A DNA stretch of 12,603 nt from Candidatus Fermentibacterota bacterium. GTDB lineage: Bacteria; JAFGKV01. The notes beneath the pieces were generated by a model, which saw only the letters and a program-made list of their open reading frames with translations, was not told the DNA's origin and did not search any database. The DNA lies in assembly GCA_030620115.1 (NCBI GenBank), contig JAUXFG010000113.1, forward strand, positions 1 through 12,603, written 5' to 3'. The translations under genes were made by a program, and so were the position numbers. Below are positions 1 to 6,570 of the stretch, piece after piece. Each line of letters begins with the position of its first letter. Position 1 is the stretch's first letter.

Positions 1-129
1 CCTACCTCCTTGTTTAATGTAGTTGATGAGTTCTCTTCTATCAATCGTAACTACCTCGCCAATCAGAAAGAGTACTCCCAAAACACCATCGCCAGTTACA
101 GCGACTGCATCAAACTCCTGATATGTTGA
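1..129 (+). pseudogene. Truncated tyrosine recombinase (integrase) N-terminal fragment
   Basis: The frame is open from the window edge and ends at TGA 127-129, giving 42 residues. The core, NYLANQKEYSQNTIASYSD, matches the pattern of the SAM-like core-binding domain at the N-terminus of phage/XerC-type tyrosine recombinases (Y-L-x-x-Q-x-x-S-x-N-T-I-x-S-Y-x-D). This is followed by IKLLIC and then the stop. A complete enzyme is about 300 residues and has a catalytic R-H-R-Y domain, none of which is present in the following DNA, so this is a remnant. The stop falls inside the perfect palindrome at 119-142, where the family resemblance ends. No start codon is visible, so the 5' end may lie outside the window. 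It faces the truncated TonB operon. The family call rests on pattern recognition of a short stretch; the truncation is seen directly. Confidence 0.55.
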
Positions 130-142
130 GCTCAACATATCA
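119..142. repeat. 24-bp perfect palindrome at the end of the integrase remnant
   Basis: The half site TGATATGTTGAG is followed immediately by its exact reverse complement with no spacer. The next base pair outward (118/143) does not match. The palindrome contains the stop codon of the recombinase fragment. It could be a recombination or target site, a dyad operator, or a rearrangement scar. Confidence 0.85.
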
Positions 143-273
143 AAGGTTCAAAGTTCCCAAACCCTCGTCGGGAGCTTCATCGGAAGTCCCGCAAAAGGCG
201 GGATCGATTTCCCAAAAACTTCCTCCAGAGCTTCGTCGAATCCGAGCCTGGTTTCTTCCATGAATGGTCCCGC
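130..273. other. Intergenic stretch with degenerate ~55-bp duplication and small hairpin
   Basis: No gene is seen. Two related blocks, 154-182 and 209-238, both begin TTCCCAAA and end GAGCTTC(A/G)TCG, offset by 55-56 bp. Between them is a hairpin with 6-bp arms TCCCGC/GCGGGA (187-192 and 198-203) and a 5-nt loop. It lies just beyond the stop of the leftward MotA/TolQ/ExbB gene, so it could act in termination. No T-run follows it in that direction, so no terminator is called. Confidence 0.45.
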
Positions 274-1719
274 CTATTTCCCTGCTGCGGTCGCTGCCGC
301 CACGCCATTCCTCAGCTTCAGGGTATTGATGAAACTTGTGGCGCTTTTCTCCAAACCATCTGCAATGGCGTTCACCCGCCGGTTCAAAAATGCATGCATG
401 AAAAGAAGGGGAATGGCCACAGCCAATCCGGCTTGGGTGGTGAGCAGCGCTTCCGAGATTCCCCCGGAGAGCATTCGCGGATCCCCGGTCCCGAATACAC
501 TGATCAGATTAAAAGTGTGGATCATCCCGGTTACCGTACCGAGGAGACCCAAAAGAGGGGATACCGCGGCGCCCACCGCCAAGAATGAAAGGTGCTGTTC
601 GAGCCGCGGTATTTCTGTTATGAGCGCTTCGTGGAGAATCTCCTCCAGCGTTCCCTTTGGAGCGGCATGATGATCAACTCCTTCCTCCAAGAGACGCTTG
701 AGTGGAGGTTTGGCCGCCTCTACCAATAGAGAAGCGCCCTTCAAGTCGCCGCGTCGAAGGAGCGTGGCTAACTCAGCGAATGGCCGATCAAACGCAATGT
801 CCACGCGCAGAAGTTGCACGAACTTCCAGATCCCGATCCCGAAGGAGAGGAGGCCTACGATTATTATGGGAATCATGACAACGCCGCCGGCCTTCAAAGT
901 CTCAATCGTCGATCGTTTGGCCTCCGAACTCCGGAACACAACACCTGAGGTCAAATCGAGAGGAATTGCGCTGCTGCCACTGGTGACAAGCGCGTGGGTA
1001 GCTCGCGTACCACGCCCATCGAATGGCCAGACGTGAGGATTCGGGCTGCCATGTTCGATCCGAATGAGACCGGCCAGAGAACCATCTGCGCTGAGAAAGA
1101 GACTCTGTACTCCGCCGACATGGATGAACGTTCCCGAAACCTCTTCACCGTCTGGTCCAATAGCAGCACCGGTCGTGGCTCTGATCAGACCCGCATTTCT
1201 TGCTCGTTCGGCATTGAGGTTCAGGAGCCTTGATGCCGCATGAGTCAGGACCTCAGGGTTGGCCAGAGCGCTGTCGAGGAGTGAGTCAATATGCTTCAGT
1301 TCCGGTTGGCTTGATGCCGCGTCAGCAATGCCTAACCGTGTTTCTGTGTCACGCCGGAGTTCCACAAGAAGCGAACGGATTGTCCGAACCTGGTCAATGA
1401 GCAACTCCGCGCGATTTCGCGTAGTCTCAGCCAAAGCATCGCGGCGGTTGAGCTCAATACGCTTCACATCCCATATGCGGCGTTTCCACACCACCTCTGC
1501 TTGGAGTTCGTGTACCTGTCTTGCCAAGCCCACACGTTCCTCGGCTATCCGTTCCCGTGCGGCCACAAGGTCCGCTCGCGTCTGTTCGATTTGACTCCTG
1601 GTTTGAGCCATGGCCTCGACAATCGCCTGATCAGCTGAAGCCGATTCCTGAGCCCATGAATCTGCCCAGAATGGCCAGATCATAAACAAACCCAACAGCA
1701 GAAATGCGGGCAAAGGCAT
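274..1719 (-). CDS. TtpC-like MotA/TolQ/ExbB proton-channel protein with periplasmic coiled coil
   Basis: A 481-residue inner-membrane protein. It has an N-terminal signal/anchor (about residues 2-24), a long coiled coil (about 30-125), and a periplasmic segment with GG..SLFLSADGSLAGLI (about 202-219). A membrane segment follows at about 278-300, then a cytoplasmic stretch. The MotA/TolQ/ExbB core is at about 378-470, with VSPLLGLLGTVTGMIHTF and SEALLTTQAGLAVAIP carrying the Gly- and Thr-rich proton-path signature. ExbB is about 240 residues; the extra N-terminal half matches TtpC of TonB2-type systems, which helps energise TonB receptors. ATG at 1717-1719 overlaps the upstream TGA as TGATG, behind an AGGAGG. 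A TTG one codon earlier (1722) is also possible. It is the third gene of the receptor operon, and the expected ExbB, ExbD and TonB genes do not follow. The family call is firm; the TtpC-like role is inferred from architecture and neighbours. Confidence 0.88.
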   Translation of the reverse strand: MPLPAFLLLGLFMIWPFWADSWAQESASADQAIVEAMAQTRSQIEQTRADLVAARERIAEERVGLARQVHELQAEVVWKRRIWDVKRIELNRRDALAETTRNRAELLIDQVRTIRSLLVELRRDTETRLGIADAASSQPELKHIDSLLDSALANPEVLTHAASRLLNLNAERARNAGLIRATTGAAIGPDGEEVSGTFIHVGGVQSLFLSADGSLAGLIRIEHGSPNPHVWPFDGRGTRATHALVTSGSSAIPLDLTSGVVFRSSEAKRSTIETLKAGGVVMIPIIIVGLLSFGIGIWKFVQLLRVDIAFDRPFAELATLLRRGDLKGASLLVEAAKPPLKRLLEEGVDHHAAPKGTLEEILHEALITEIPRLEQHLSFLAVGAAVSPLLGLLGTVTGMIHTFNLISVFGTGDPRMLSGGISEALLTTQAGLAVAIPLLFMHAFLNRRVNAIADGLEKSATSFINTLKLRNGVAAATAAGK

Positions 1720-2543
1720 CAATGCCCGCCTCCTTCAGGATCTTGACGCCTCATGAGACCAAGCGGAAGGGAAACGAGTTCAGGCGGCCGCTGCTTGGAA
1801 AACACGGCAAAACCTGTTCTGATCACGTCGGCGAGGTCATTGTGAGGAAGGACGACCCAGTCCTCGTGCTCCCGGACGATCATGCCTGCGAGTTTCCCAT
1901 CAGGTGAAACATAATAGCCGATGGCGCCGCCTATGTAGAGGACGTCGGCCTCGATTCGTAGGTCATCCTCCAACTCGAGAACCTGCTGAACTCGATGTAT
2001 TGATCCTAACAGGCGCTGCAGATCCGCTCCGAAGGTTGTGGCAACCTGTAGCCGTTCCGGCGCAGGAGACATTCCATTCCGGCTCCAAGCAATGGGCCGG
2101 ACACGCGTCGCTCCGCCTCCAATCATGGTCGCAAGCGGACTTGGGAGTGTGGCATAGACCTCTAACAATTCCCTGGCGTACTCTTCAATGGCTTGATCCA
2201 GGGAATCGAGAATATTCTCAGACTGCACTGCTCTTGAGGATGATGATGCTTGATCCGTGCTTGCTGAATCGATATCACCTTCTGCAGCATCGAGCAGCTC
2301 TTTTAGCTGTGCCAATTCCTTGGAAAGGAGATCAGACGTTGTCTCGAGATGCGCCTTCTCCTCTTTCCATCCCCCGATCTCGGCCTGAAGCTCCAGCTGA
2401 AGCTCGATATGCTCATGCACTAGGTTCTGGAGGGTTTCCGCGGGGTGAGTTGTCGGACCGGCTGCAAAGGCCATATGAACAGACATGGCAAAGACCATCA
2501 GAAAACCAACGGAGAAATCTCGCAGGCCGGCACTCCTTTCCAT
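1719..2543 (-). CDS. DUF3450-type periplasmic coiled-coil protein of a TonB system
   Basis: A 274-residue exported protein. It has a hydrophobic signal segment (about residues 11-27, ending near AFA) and a long coiled coil at about 35-90. A Ser-rich linker follows at about 93-107 and a helical stretch at about 108-135. The C-terminal part contains RVQQVLELEDDLRIEADVLY and GGAIGYYVSPDGKLAG, resembling the conserved end of DUF3450 proteins (about 250-270 aa), which are commonly encoded next to TtpC/ExbB/ExbD/TonB genes. The molecular function is unknown; a periplasmic accessory role in TonB energisation is inferred from context. The start is 4 nt after the receptor stop and has only a weak upstream GGAA, so translation is probably coupled to the receptor. 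The gene ends TGATG with the next one. The C-terminal motif recurs in the neighbouring TtpC-like protein. Confidence 0.75.
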   Translation of the reverse strand: MERSAGLRDFSVGFLMVFAMSVHMAFAAGPTTHPAETLQNLVHEHIELQLELQAEIGGWKEEKAHLETTSDLLSKELAQLKELLDAAEGDIDSASTDQASSSSRAVQSENILDSLDQAIEEYARELLEVYATLPSPLATMIGGGATRVRPIAWSRNGMSPAPERLQVATTFGADLQRLLGSIHRVQQVLELEDDLRIEADVLYIGGAIGYYVSPDGKLAGMIVREHEDWVVLPHNDLADVIRTGFAVFSKQRPPELVSLPLGLMRRQDPEGGGH

Positions 2544-2547
2544 GTTG

Positions 2548-4710
2548 CTATTCCGACGTCAACGAGATGCCGATGCCGCCGTATACGATCCGTCCGCTCA
2601 GGGGGGCATAGATGAAGGCCGCGTCGTCGGGGTGTCGCTCTTCCTGGACCTGATCAAATACATTCTTGGCTCCCAAGAAGAGCTCGTGGCCCCATACACG
2701 CTTCGCCACGCGTGTATTCACGATGGCAAAGATGTCTGTCTTCTTGATGTAGCTGTCCGGGCTCTCAACGTCATCATCAGCGTTGTAGTCGATGTGCATA
2801 GGGCCGGTAACATCAACGCCGGCGCTGAGCATCCACCCCGTTGGCTTATAGCTCAGTTCGCCGCCGAGTGTCCACTGCGGGACCCGCGAGAGGTATTCGC
2901 TCTTATCGCCGTACAGATCGCCGTGCACCGGATGATCGACCCAGTCACCACGTGGCTCTTCGTACTTCGCGTCCGTGAAAGTGCCGGAAAGATCAAGCTC
3001 CATGCTGCTCAACAGGTAGACCTGTGAGCCGATTTCCACCCCCTGGGTGTACGCATCACCAATATTTTCCCACTGATAATCATAGCCCCGCGATCGGGCC
3101 GTTTCGTCAGCATCTGCGAAATCGATTTTGTCCTTGAGGTTTGTCCTGAAGAGATATCCGCTCAGTGTGAACCGATCCCCATAGTAGTCAGCCCCAAGGC
3201 TGATACTCACCGATTTTTCCGGCTCGAGGTCCGATCCTTTGAACACTCGAGGAGAGCCGGAGCAAAGATGCAGGTCCTCGCTGAACCCATAGGGTACCCG
3301 GAACCCTGTCCCCGCGGCCAGGCGAAAGGTGAGTGTCTCAGATGTTTTGTACTTCAATGCAAACCGGGGATTCACCGAGCTCTCGTCATATTCATTTTTC
3401 ACAGGCGCCGCGCTTCCAGAGCCTCCAAAATTGTCCTCTGACTTGTGCGTATCGTATCTCGCGCCAAGAACAAGCTCTGCTTTATCGGAAATGCGCCACT
3501 CGTCTTGGAGATAGATACCGAAATCGTCCGCATGCTTGTCTGCCACTGACTTATACGGCTCAGGGGTCTCTGGAATTGATGTATCCACGTATTTGCCGGT
3601 TTCCTCCAGCTCGTTTCTGGTGTACAGGGCGCCGGCCAGAATGGTATGGTTGTTGCCGATTGTTTTCTTGTAGCCCATGTCTGTGGCAACTGCGAACTCA
3701 TCCGCGATATAGGGCTCCAGTTCATCGGCGGGCGGTGGAGTGCCGAACGCATCGACATAGTCTCCGAAGTATGTGTCGTTAGTGGCGTTTCTATTGTGGT
3801 CTGAGAGGGTGATGTTGAACATAATATTGTCATCTGAACCGAGTTGTCTCTCATAGCCTACGCCAACCTCATATCGCTGGGTTCGTATGTGCTCCGCTCC
3901 TTCGGCGAATGGGTTCTCGAAAGTCTCAAGCTCCCCGCCCTGCCGCTGTTCATTGAGGCTCGTGAACGAGAATTTCAGCGCACCTCCAAAAGCATCGTGC
4001 CAATTCATCTTCGCGCCAATGGCAACGTTGTCGGACTTGACACGATCGGTGATATCATCGCCATCTTGGTCGACCTCGTCCCCCGTGTTTTTCTGTACCG
4101 TCAGCACCACGTCGGCGTTTCCTTTTCGCAGAGACGAGGTTGCACTGAACACATTGGTGTTGTATTCACCGACTGAGAGGGAAATACTTGTCTTGGGGGT
4201 TCCGGCAGGTTGCCGGGTGATGATGTTCACCACACCTGCAATGGTGCTTGCGCCATATAGTGCTGAGCCGGCGCCCTTCACCACCTCGATCCGTTCAATG
4301 TTTGATGCCGGTATTTGCTGCAATCCGTACACGGACGCCAAACCAGAATAAATGGGCTGCCCATCGAGAAGCACCTGGGTATGGTCGGCGCCTAGACCCT
4401 GCATCCTTAGCTGGCTGAAGTTGCAAGCGGAGCACTGCTGCTCCACGCGGATGCCGGGGAACCCTTGCAGTACTTCGTAGAGATCGGTTGCACCAAGTGC
4501 CGTGATGTCTTCGGAGCTGATGATCTCCGTTCGGACCGGAACATCGATCTGCAGTCGCTTTGTCTTGGTCCCGGTCACCACGTATTCCTCGAGTTCCGTG
4601 ATGTCGCCTTCATCGGATGGGTCTTGCGCGAATACGGCATTCGTCATGCAGACAAATGCCAGCAGACCGACAAGAAGATGAACCGTTGCTGTGCTGAGTC
4701 TTGCTTTCAT
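2548..4710 (-). CDS. TonB-dependent outer-membrane receptor, probably metal/iron related
   Basis: A 720-residue outer-membrane receptor for energised import. The signal peptide runs to about residue 28 (AVFA|QD). A TonB box, EEYVVTG, is at about 41-47. The plug is at about 52-170 and includes QVLLDGQPIYSG, IERIEVVKGAGSALYGA and GVVNIITR, all diagnostic for the plug. The rest is a beta-barrel of about 540 residues, ending near GRIVYGGIGISL. Length fits BtuB/CirA/heme-type receptors (600-750). The plug carries CSAC (93-96) with R102 and M103 nearby, a CxxC that suggests a metal- or heme-linked substrate; the true ligand cannot be told. The start is set by an AAAGGAG about 6 nt upstream. It heads the operon with the DUF3450 and TtpC-like genes. 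A DtxR-family gene and an operator-like site upstream imply repression by metal. Confidence 0.93.
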   Translation of the reverse strand: MKARLSTATVHLLVGLLAFVCMTNAVFAQDPSDEGDITELEEYVVTGTKTKRLQIDVPVRTEIISSEDITALGATDLYEVLQGFPGIRVEQQCSACNFSQLRMQGLGADHTQVLLDGQPIYSGLASVYGLQQIPASNIERIEVVKGAGSALYGASTIAGVVNIITRQPAGTPKTSISLSVGEYNTNVFSATSSLRKGNADVVLTVQKNTGDEVDQDGDDITDRVKSDNVAIGAKMNWHDAFGGALKFSFTSLNEQRQGGELETFENPFAEGAEHIRTQRYEVGVGYERQLGSDDNIMFNITLSDHNRNATNDTYFGDYVDAFGTPPPADELEPYIADEFAVATDMGYKKTIGNNHTILAGALYTRNELEETGKYVDTSIPETPEPYKSVADKHADDFGIYLQDEWRISDKAELVLGARYDTHKSEDNFGGSGSAAPVKNEYDESSVNPRFALKYKTSETLTFRLAAGTGFRVPYGFSEDLHLCSGSPRVFKGSDLEPEKSVSISLGADYYGDRFTLSGYLFRTNLKDKIDFADADETARSRGYDYQWENIGDAYTQGVEIGSQVYLLSSMELDLSGTFTDAKYEEPRGDWVDHPVHGDLYGDKSEYLSRVPQWTLGGELSYKPTGWMLSAGVDVTGPMHIDYNADDDVESPDSYIKKTDIFAIVNTRVAKRVWGHELFLGAKNVFDQVQEERHPDDAAFIYAPLSGRIVYGGIGISLTSE

Positions 4711-4784
4711 GTGAGTCTCCTTTCATGAAGCAATTGCCGATTCCCCGTGCCCAGATATCCCGGATACCCACGTGACTGCAGGGT

Positions 4785-4872
4785 CAGTGGGGCAGTCAGT
4801 GGGCAGTCCAGTGGGGCAGGCGTCCCTGCCTGCCATTCCATCCCCTGCCTGCCATCTTCCCCTGCCTGTCAT
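4785..4872. repeat. GC-rich repeat cluster: three CAGTGGGGCAG and three CCCTGCCTGCCAT copies
   Basis: CAGTGGG(G)CAG occurs at 4785-4795, 4797-4806 and 4809-4819. CCCTGCCTG(C/T)CAT occurs at 4824-4836, 4843-4855 and 4860-4872. The inner copies form a hairpin with arms GGCAGGC (4815-4821) and GCCTGCC (4828-4834) around GTCCCT. A related element with the same ends is at 8149-8238, so this is a dispersed repeat family rather than a chance tract. It would lie in the 5' leader of the receptor mRNA. Confidence 0.8.
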
Positions 4873-4944
4873 CCCAAAGGCACCGGAATAGCCGGAGCAC
4901 ATCTGCCGTGGCCATATCTTGGTCGATATTTGGCACGGCCTATA

Positions 4945-4964
4945 AAGTTTGGCACGCCTAACTT
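4945..4964. promoter_or_regulatory. Imperfect palindrome resembling a DtxR-family operator
   Basis: The dyad has the form AAGTTnGGCnnGCCnAACTT, with 16 of 20 positions symmetric. It resembles the TTAGG...CCTAA type of DtxR/IdeR boxes: on the minus strand it reads TTAGGCGTGCCAAA. A second, poorer copy, TTTGGCACGGCCTAT, lies at 4929-4943. The palindrome covers most of the proposed -10 of the receptor promoter, as expected for a repressor site, and a DtxR-like gene is the next gene upstream. Binding is inferred, not shown. Confidence 0.5.
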
Positions 4965-4987
4965 ATGGTATAAAAAAAGACTGTCAA
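4960..4987 (-). promoter_or_regulatory. Putative sigma70-type promoter of the receptor operon
   Basis: Reading leftward, a perfect TTGACA -35 (4982-4987) is followed by a 16-nt spacer and TAAGTT (4960-4965) as a moderate -10. Transcription would begin near 4953, giving a leader of about 240 nt to the receptor ATG. The -35 is strong and the -10 is only half matching, so the exact start is uncertain. Confidence 0.45.
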
Positions 4988-5055
4988 CCCCGAAGCGAAA
5001 AATCAATTATCTCAGATTCCATGGCCTCCATCATTCTCGTCGCAATATCGAGAAG

Positions 5056-5820
5056 CTAGCTTTCCTCGAGTTCGACAGTGATGAGTGCCGCCTCCTTTTT
5101 TCTAATGGAGAGACTGTAACCCTTGAGTTTGATCTCGAGTGGATCACCCATGGTGGACATCCGCCTGACTTCAACACGGGTCCCTGAACTGGCGCCCATA
5201 TCCACCAGGCGACGGCGGATCGCGCCACTACCGGTCACCTTGATGATTCTTCCTCTCTGCCCGGGTTTCATCTCAGATAATGGCAGCTGCGCAGTCTCGC
5301 CTGGTTTTTTGGCTCTCTTTCTTTGATCGAGGTCGCGAAGGCAAAGCTCTATGCAGCGCCGGCAGTGTTCCGGATCGTAATTGATGTCACACTGATATTC
5401 AAAACCATGGATCCATTTGGCGCCGCCCCTGGGGCATGTCTTGACGAACTCGACGAAGCGCGTGAACCGCTCCATTATCTCAGGGGATACCACATGCTCC
5501 ATCTCGCAGGCCGTGCTGTCAGCGAGTTCATACTCAACGCCAAGGACTTCCATGAAAAACTTTCTGAACACTTCATGTTTCCGAACGATTTCCGCAGCCA
5601 GTGTCTTGCCATGAGCGGTGAGCGTCACAAACTCATATGGTTCGTAGTTTATCAGTCCCTTTGAGGAGAGAGCATGAAGTGCACCGGTTACAGAGGGCCG
5701 TTTTACTTTGAGGCGTTTGGCAATGTCCTTCGCCCTGGCAGCGCCTTTCTCCGAGATGAGGCTGAAGATCGCCTCCAGGTAGTTCTCTAGGCTGACGCTG
5801 AGACTTGAGTTAGCCCGCAT
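5056..5820 (-). CDS. DtxR/IdeR-like metal-dependent repressor with C-terminal FeoA domain
   Basis: A 254-residue cytoplasmic transcription repressor. Winged helix-turn-helix is at about residues 10-75 (SLENYLEAIF...KDIAKRLKV..PSVTGALHAL...VTLTAHG). The metal/dimer domain at about 76-127 contains H82 and the run C105-E-M-E108-H109. This aligns with Cys102-Glu105-His106 of DtxR rather than the Glu of MntR, so it points to iron more than manganese. A linker with C129, C144, C153, C156 and C160 follows. A FeoA/SH3-like domain is at about 178-251 (LSEMKPGQRGRIIKV, RRRLVDMGASSGTRVEV). ATG at 5820 follows AAGGGATC and lies inside the preceding small ORF (11-nt overlap), suggesting translational coupling. 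It lies directly upstream of the receptor operon, which it likely represses. No feoB follows. Family and domain order are firm; metal identity is inferred. Confidence 0.9.
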   Translation of the reverse strand: MRANSSLSVSLENYLEAIFSLISEKGAARAKDIAKRLKVKRPSVTGALHALSSKGLINYEPYEFVTLTAHGKTLAAEIVRKHEVFRKFFMEVLGVEYELADSTACEMEHVVSPEIMERFTRFVEFVKTCPRGGAKWIHGFEYQCDINYDPEHCRRCIELCLRDLDQRKRAKKPGETAQLPLSEMKPGQRGRIIKVTGSGAIRRRLVDMGASSGTRVEVRRMSTMGDPLEIKLKGYSLSIRKKEAALITVELEES

Positions 5821-6004
5821 GATCCCTTCTTTTCTCGTTTGCCCATGTGGCCACTCCCTTGAAGTCGTTGACGAACGCGATAGCTTGCCCCAACCAATCG
5901 AGACGTTGCGAAATGCTCATGCGTTCGAATTCTGTGTGCCCATCGAAATCTTGCTCCACACATCCATTCAACGCAGGCTGAGCCGCTCGTTTGACTATTG
6001 ACAT
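5810..6004 (-). CDS. Small hypothetical protein, probable partner of the nucleotidyltransferase
   Basis: A 64-residue ORF between the nucleotidyltransferase and the regulator. The central part, FERMSISQRLDWLGQAIAF, resembles the short helical proteins (F..M...ERL.WL..A..F) often found beside DUF6036/MNT-like nucleotidyltransferases; this resemblance is from memory and not tested. The start is uncertain: ATG 6002-6004 has no Shine-Dalgarno and sits in a tandem repeat, and an internal GTG at codon 16 or ATG at codon 29 could be used. Its TAA (5810-5812) lies inside the regulator gene. A nucleotidyltransferase plus small helical partner would fit a toxin-antitoxin-like module, but this is inference. 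Composition is ordinary and no catalytic motif is seen. Confidence 0.55.
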   Translation of the reverse strand: MSIVKRAAQPALNGCVEQDFDGHTEFERMSISQRLDWLGQAIAFVNDFKGVATWANEKRRDHAG

Positions 6005-6026
6005 ATGACTATTGACATATGACTAT
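5992..6026. repeat. 14-bp tandem repeat, 2.5 copies
   Basis: TGACTATTGACATA occurs at 5992-6005 and 6006-6019, followed by TGACTAT (6020-6026). Read leftward, each unit brings a TAG and an ATG. The array joins the stop of the nucleotidyltransferase (6023-6025) to the start of the small ORF (6002-6004) and creates a decoy 7-codon ORF starting at 6018. Confidence 0.9.
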
Positions 6027-6535
6027 CGAGCTTCGCCATTCCGGCAAAGGATGGCTCGCAATTCCGCTATATCCAGTTGATCCTTGGGCCGTGGTGGATC
6101 AATCTGTTCCTTCAGTGCGATGAGTTTCTCAGCAGATACCACACGTAATCTCCGGCCCTCTGATTCCACGGTCACGGAACTCCGCATCAAGGCGGGGAAT
6201 GAGAGTTCTTTGCGCAAGAACACATCAACGTGTTTGAATGGGATCTGGGGATCGATGAATGTAAAAACAAAGGCGTTCTTCTCTTCGATCATCTCCTGGA
6301 CCTTCTTGGGTTCCATCAAGGAATGGGCAGGTACCGGCGCCCGTGGCTCCATGGCGAATTCAGACATGATCCCCAGGAATTTCTGGACATTATTTGGCTC
6401 CATATTCAGCGCTATATCCAGGTCCAGAGTGATTCGTTCCACTCCGTGAAGCACCGCGGCGACACCGCCGCCGATGATGAAATCGACTCTGAGATCGGCC
6501 AGCGCATAGATGATCTCTTTCAGGTAGTTCCGCAT
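6023..6535 (-). CDS. Minimal nucleotidyltransferase (MNT/DUF6036-like)
   Basis: A 170-residue protein of the DNA polymerase beta-type nucleotidyltransferase fold. It contains GGGVAAVLHG (about 22-31) followed by TLDLDI, giving the DxD metal pair D38/D40, and a likely third acidic residue in KHVDVF (D104). The C-terminal SAEKLIALK...RPKDQLDI (about 134-155) is typical of the AbiEii/DUF6036-like group. Such proteins transfer nucleotides to RNA or protein and are often toxins or partners of small antitoxins; the substrate is unknown. The frame extends to 6613, but the ATG at 6535 was chosen for its AGAGGAA ribosome site, the N-terminus typical of the family and a promoter just upstream. The small ORF follows after 18 nt, so the two are probably co-transcribed. 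Confidence 0.82.
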   Translation of the reverse strand: MRNYLKEIIYALADLRVDFIIGGGVAAVLHGVERITLDLDIALNMEPNNVQKFLGIMSEFAMEPRAPVPAHSLMEPKKVQEMIEEKNAFVFTFIDPQIPFKHVDVFLRKELSFPALMRSSVTVESEGRRLRVVSAEKLIALKEQIDPPRPKDQLDIAELRAILCRNGEAR

Positions 6536-6570
6536 ACCGTGATTCCTCTGATGCAAAGGATTGACAAAAA

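Larger units (their letters stand above)
4711..5055. other. 345-bp intergenic region upstream of the receptor operon
   Basis: No gene is supported here. From the receptor side it holds an untranslated leader of roughly 240 nt, if the promoter below is right. Within that leader is the GC-rich repeat cluster (4785-4872). Further up are two TTTGGCACG elements with the operator-like palindrome and promoter, then about 70 bp of featureless sequence after the regulator's stop. A weak hairpin, TTCTCG...CGAGAA (5034-5054), follows the regulator stop without a T-run. Confidence 0.6.

Noticed and set aside
187-203. Hairpin TCCCGC/GCGGGA as terminator of the leftward operon
   Set aside because: A 6-bp stem with no T-run in the leftward direction; not enough to call a terminator.
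1904-2611. 235-aa open frame on the plus strand
   Set aside because: It lies antisense to the DUF3450-like gene, its translation is rich in Arg and Pro with no family pattern, and it has no ribosome site.
4785-4872. Repeat cluster as a CRISPR array
   Set aside because: The repeat copies are 10-13 bp with gaps of only a few bases, vary between copies and have no cas genes nearby.
4984-5034. 16-codon ORF (MMEAMESEIIDFSLRG) after the regulator gene
   Set aside because: It is very short, has no convincing ribosome site, and its end overlaps the promoter -35; nothing distinguishes it from chance.
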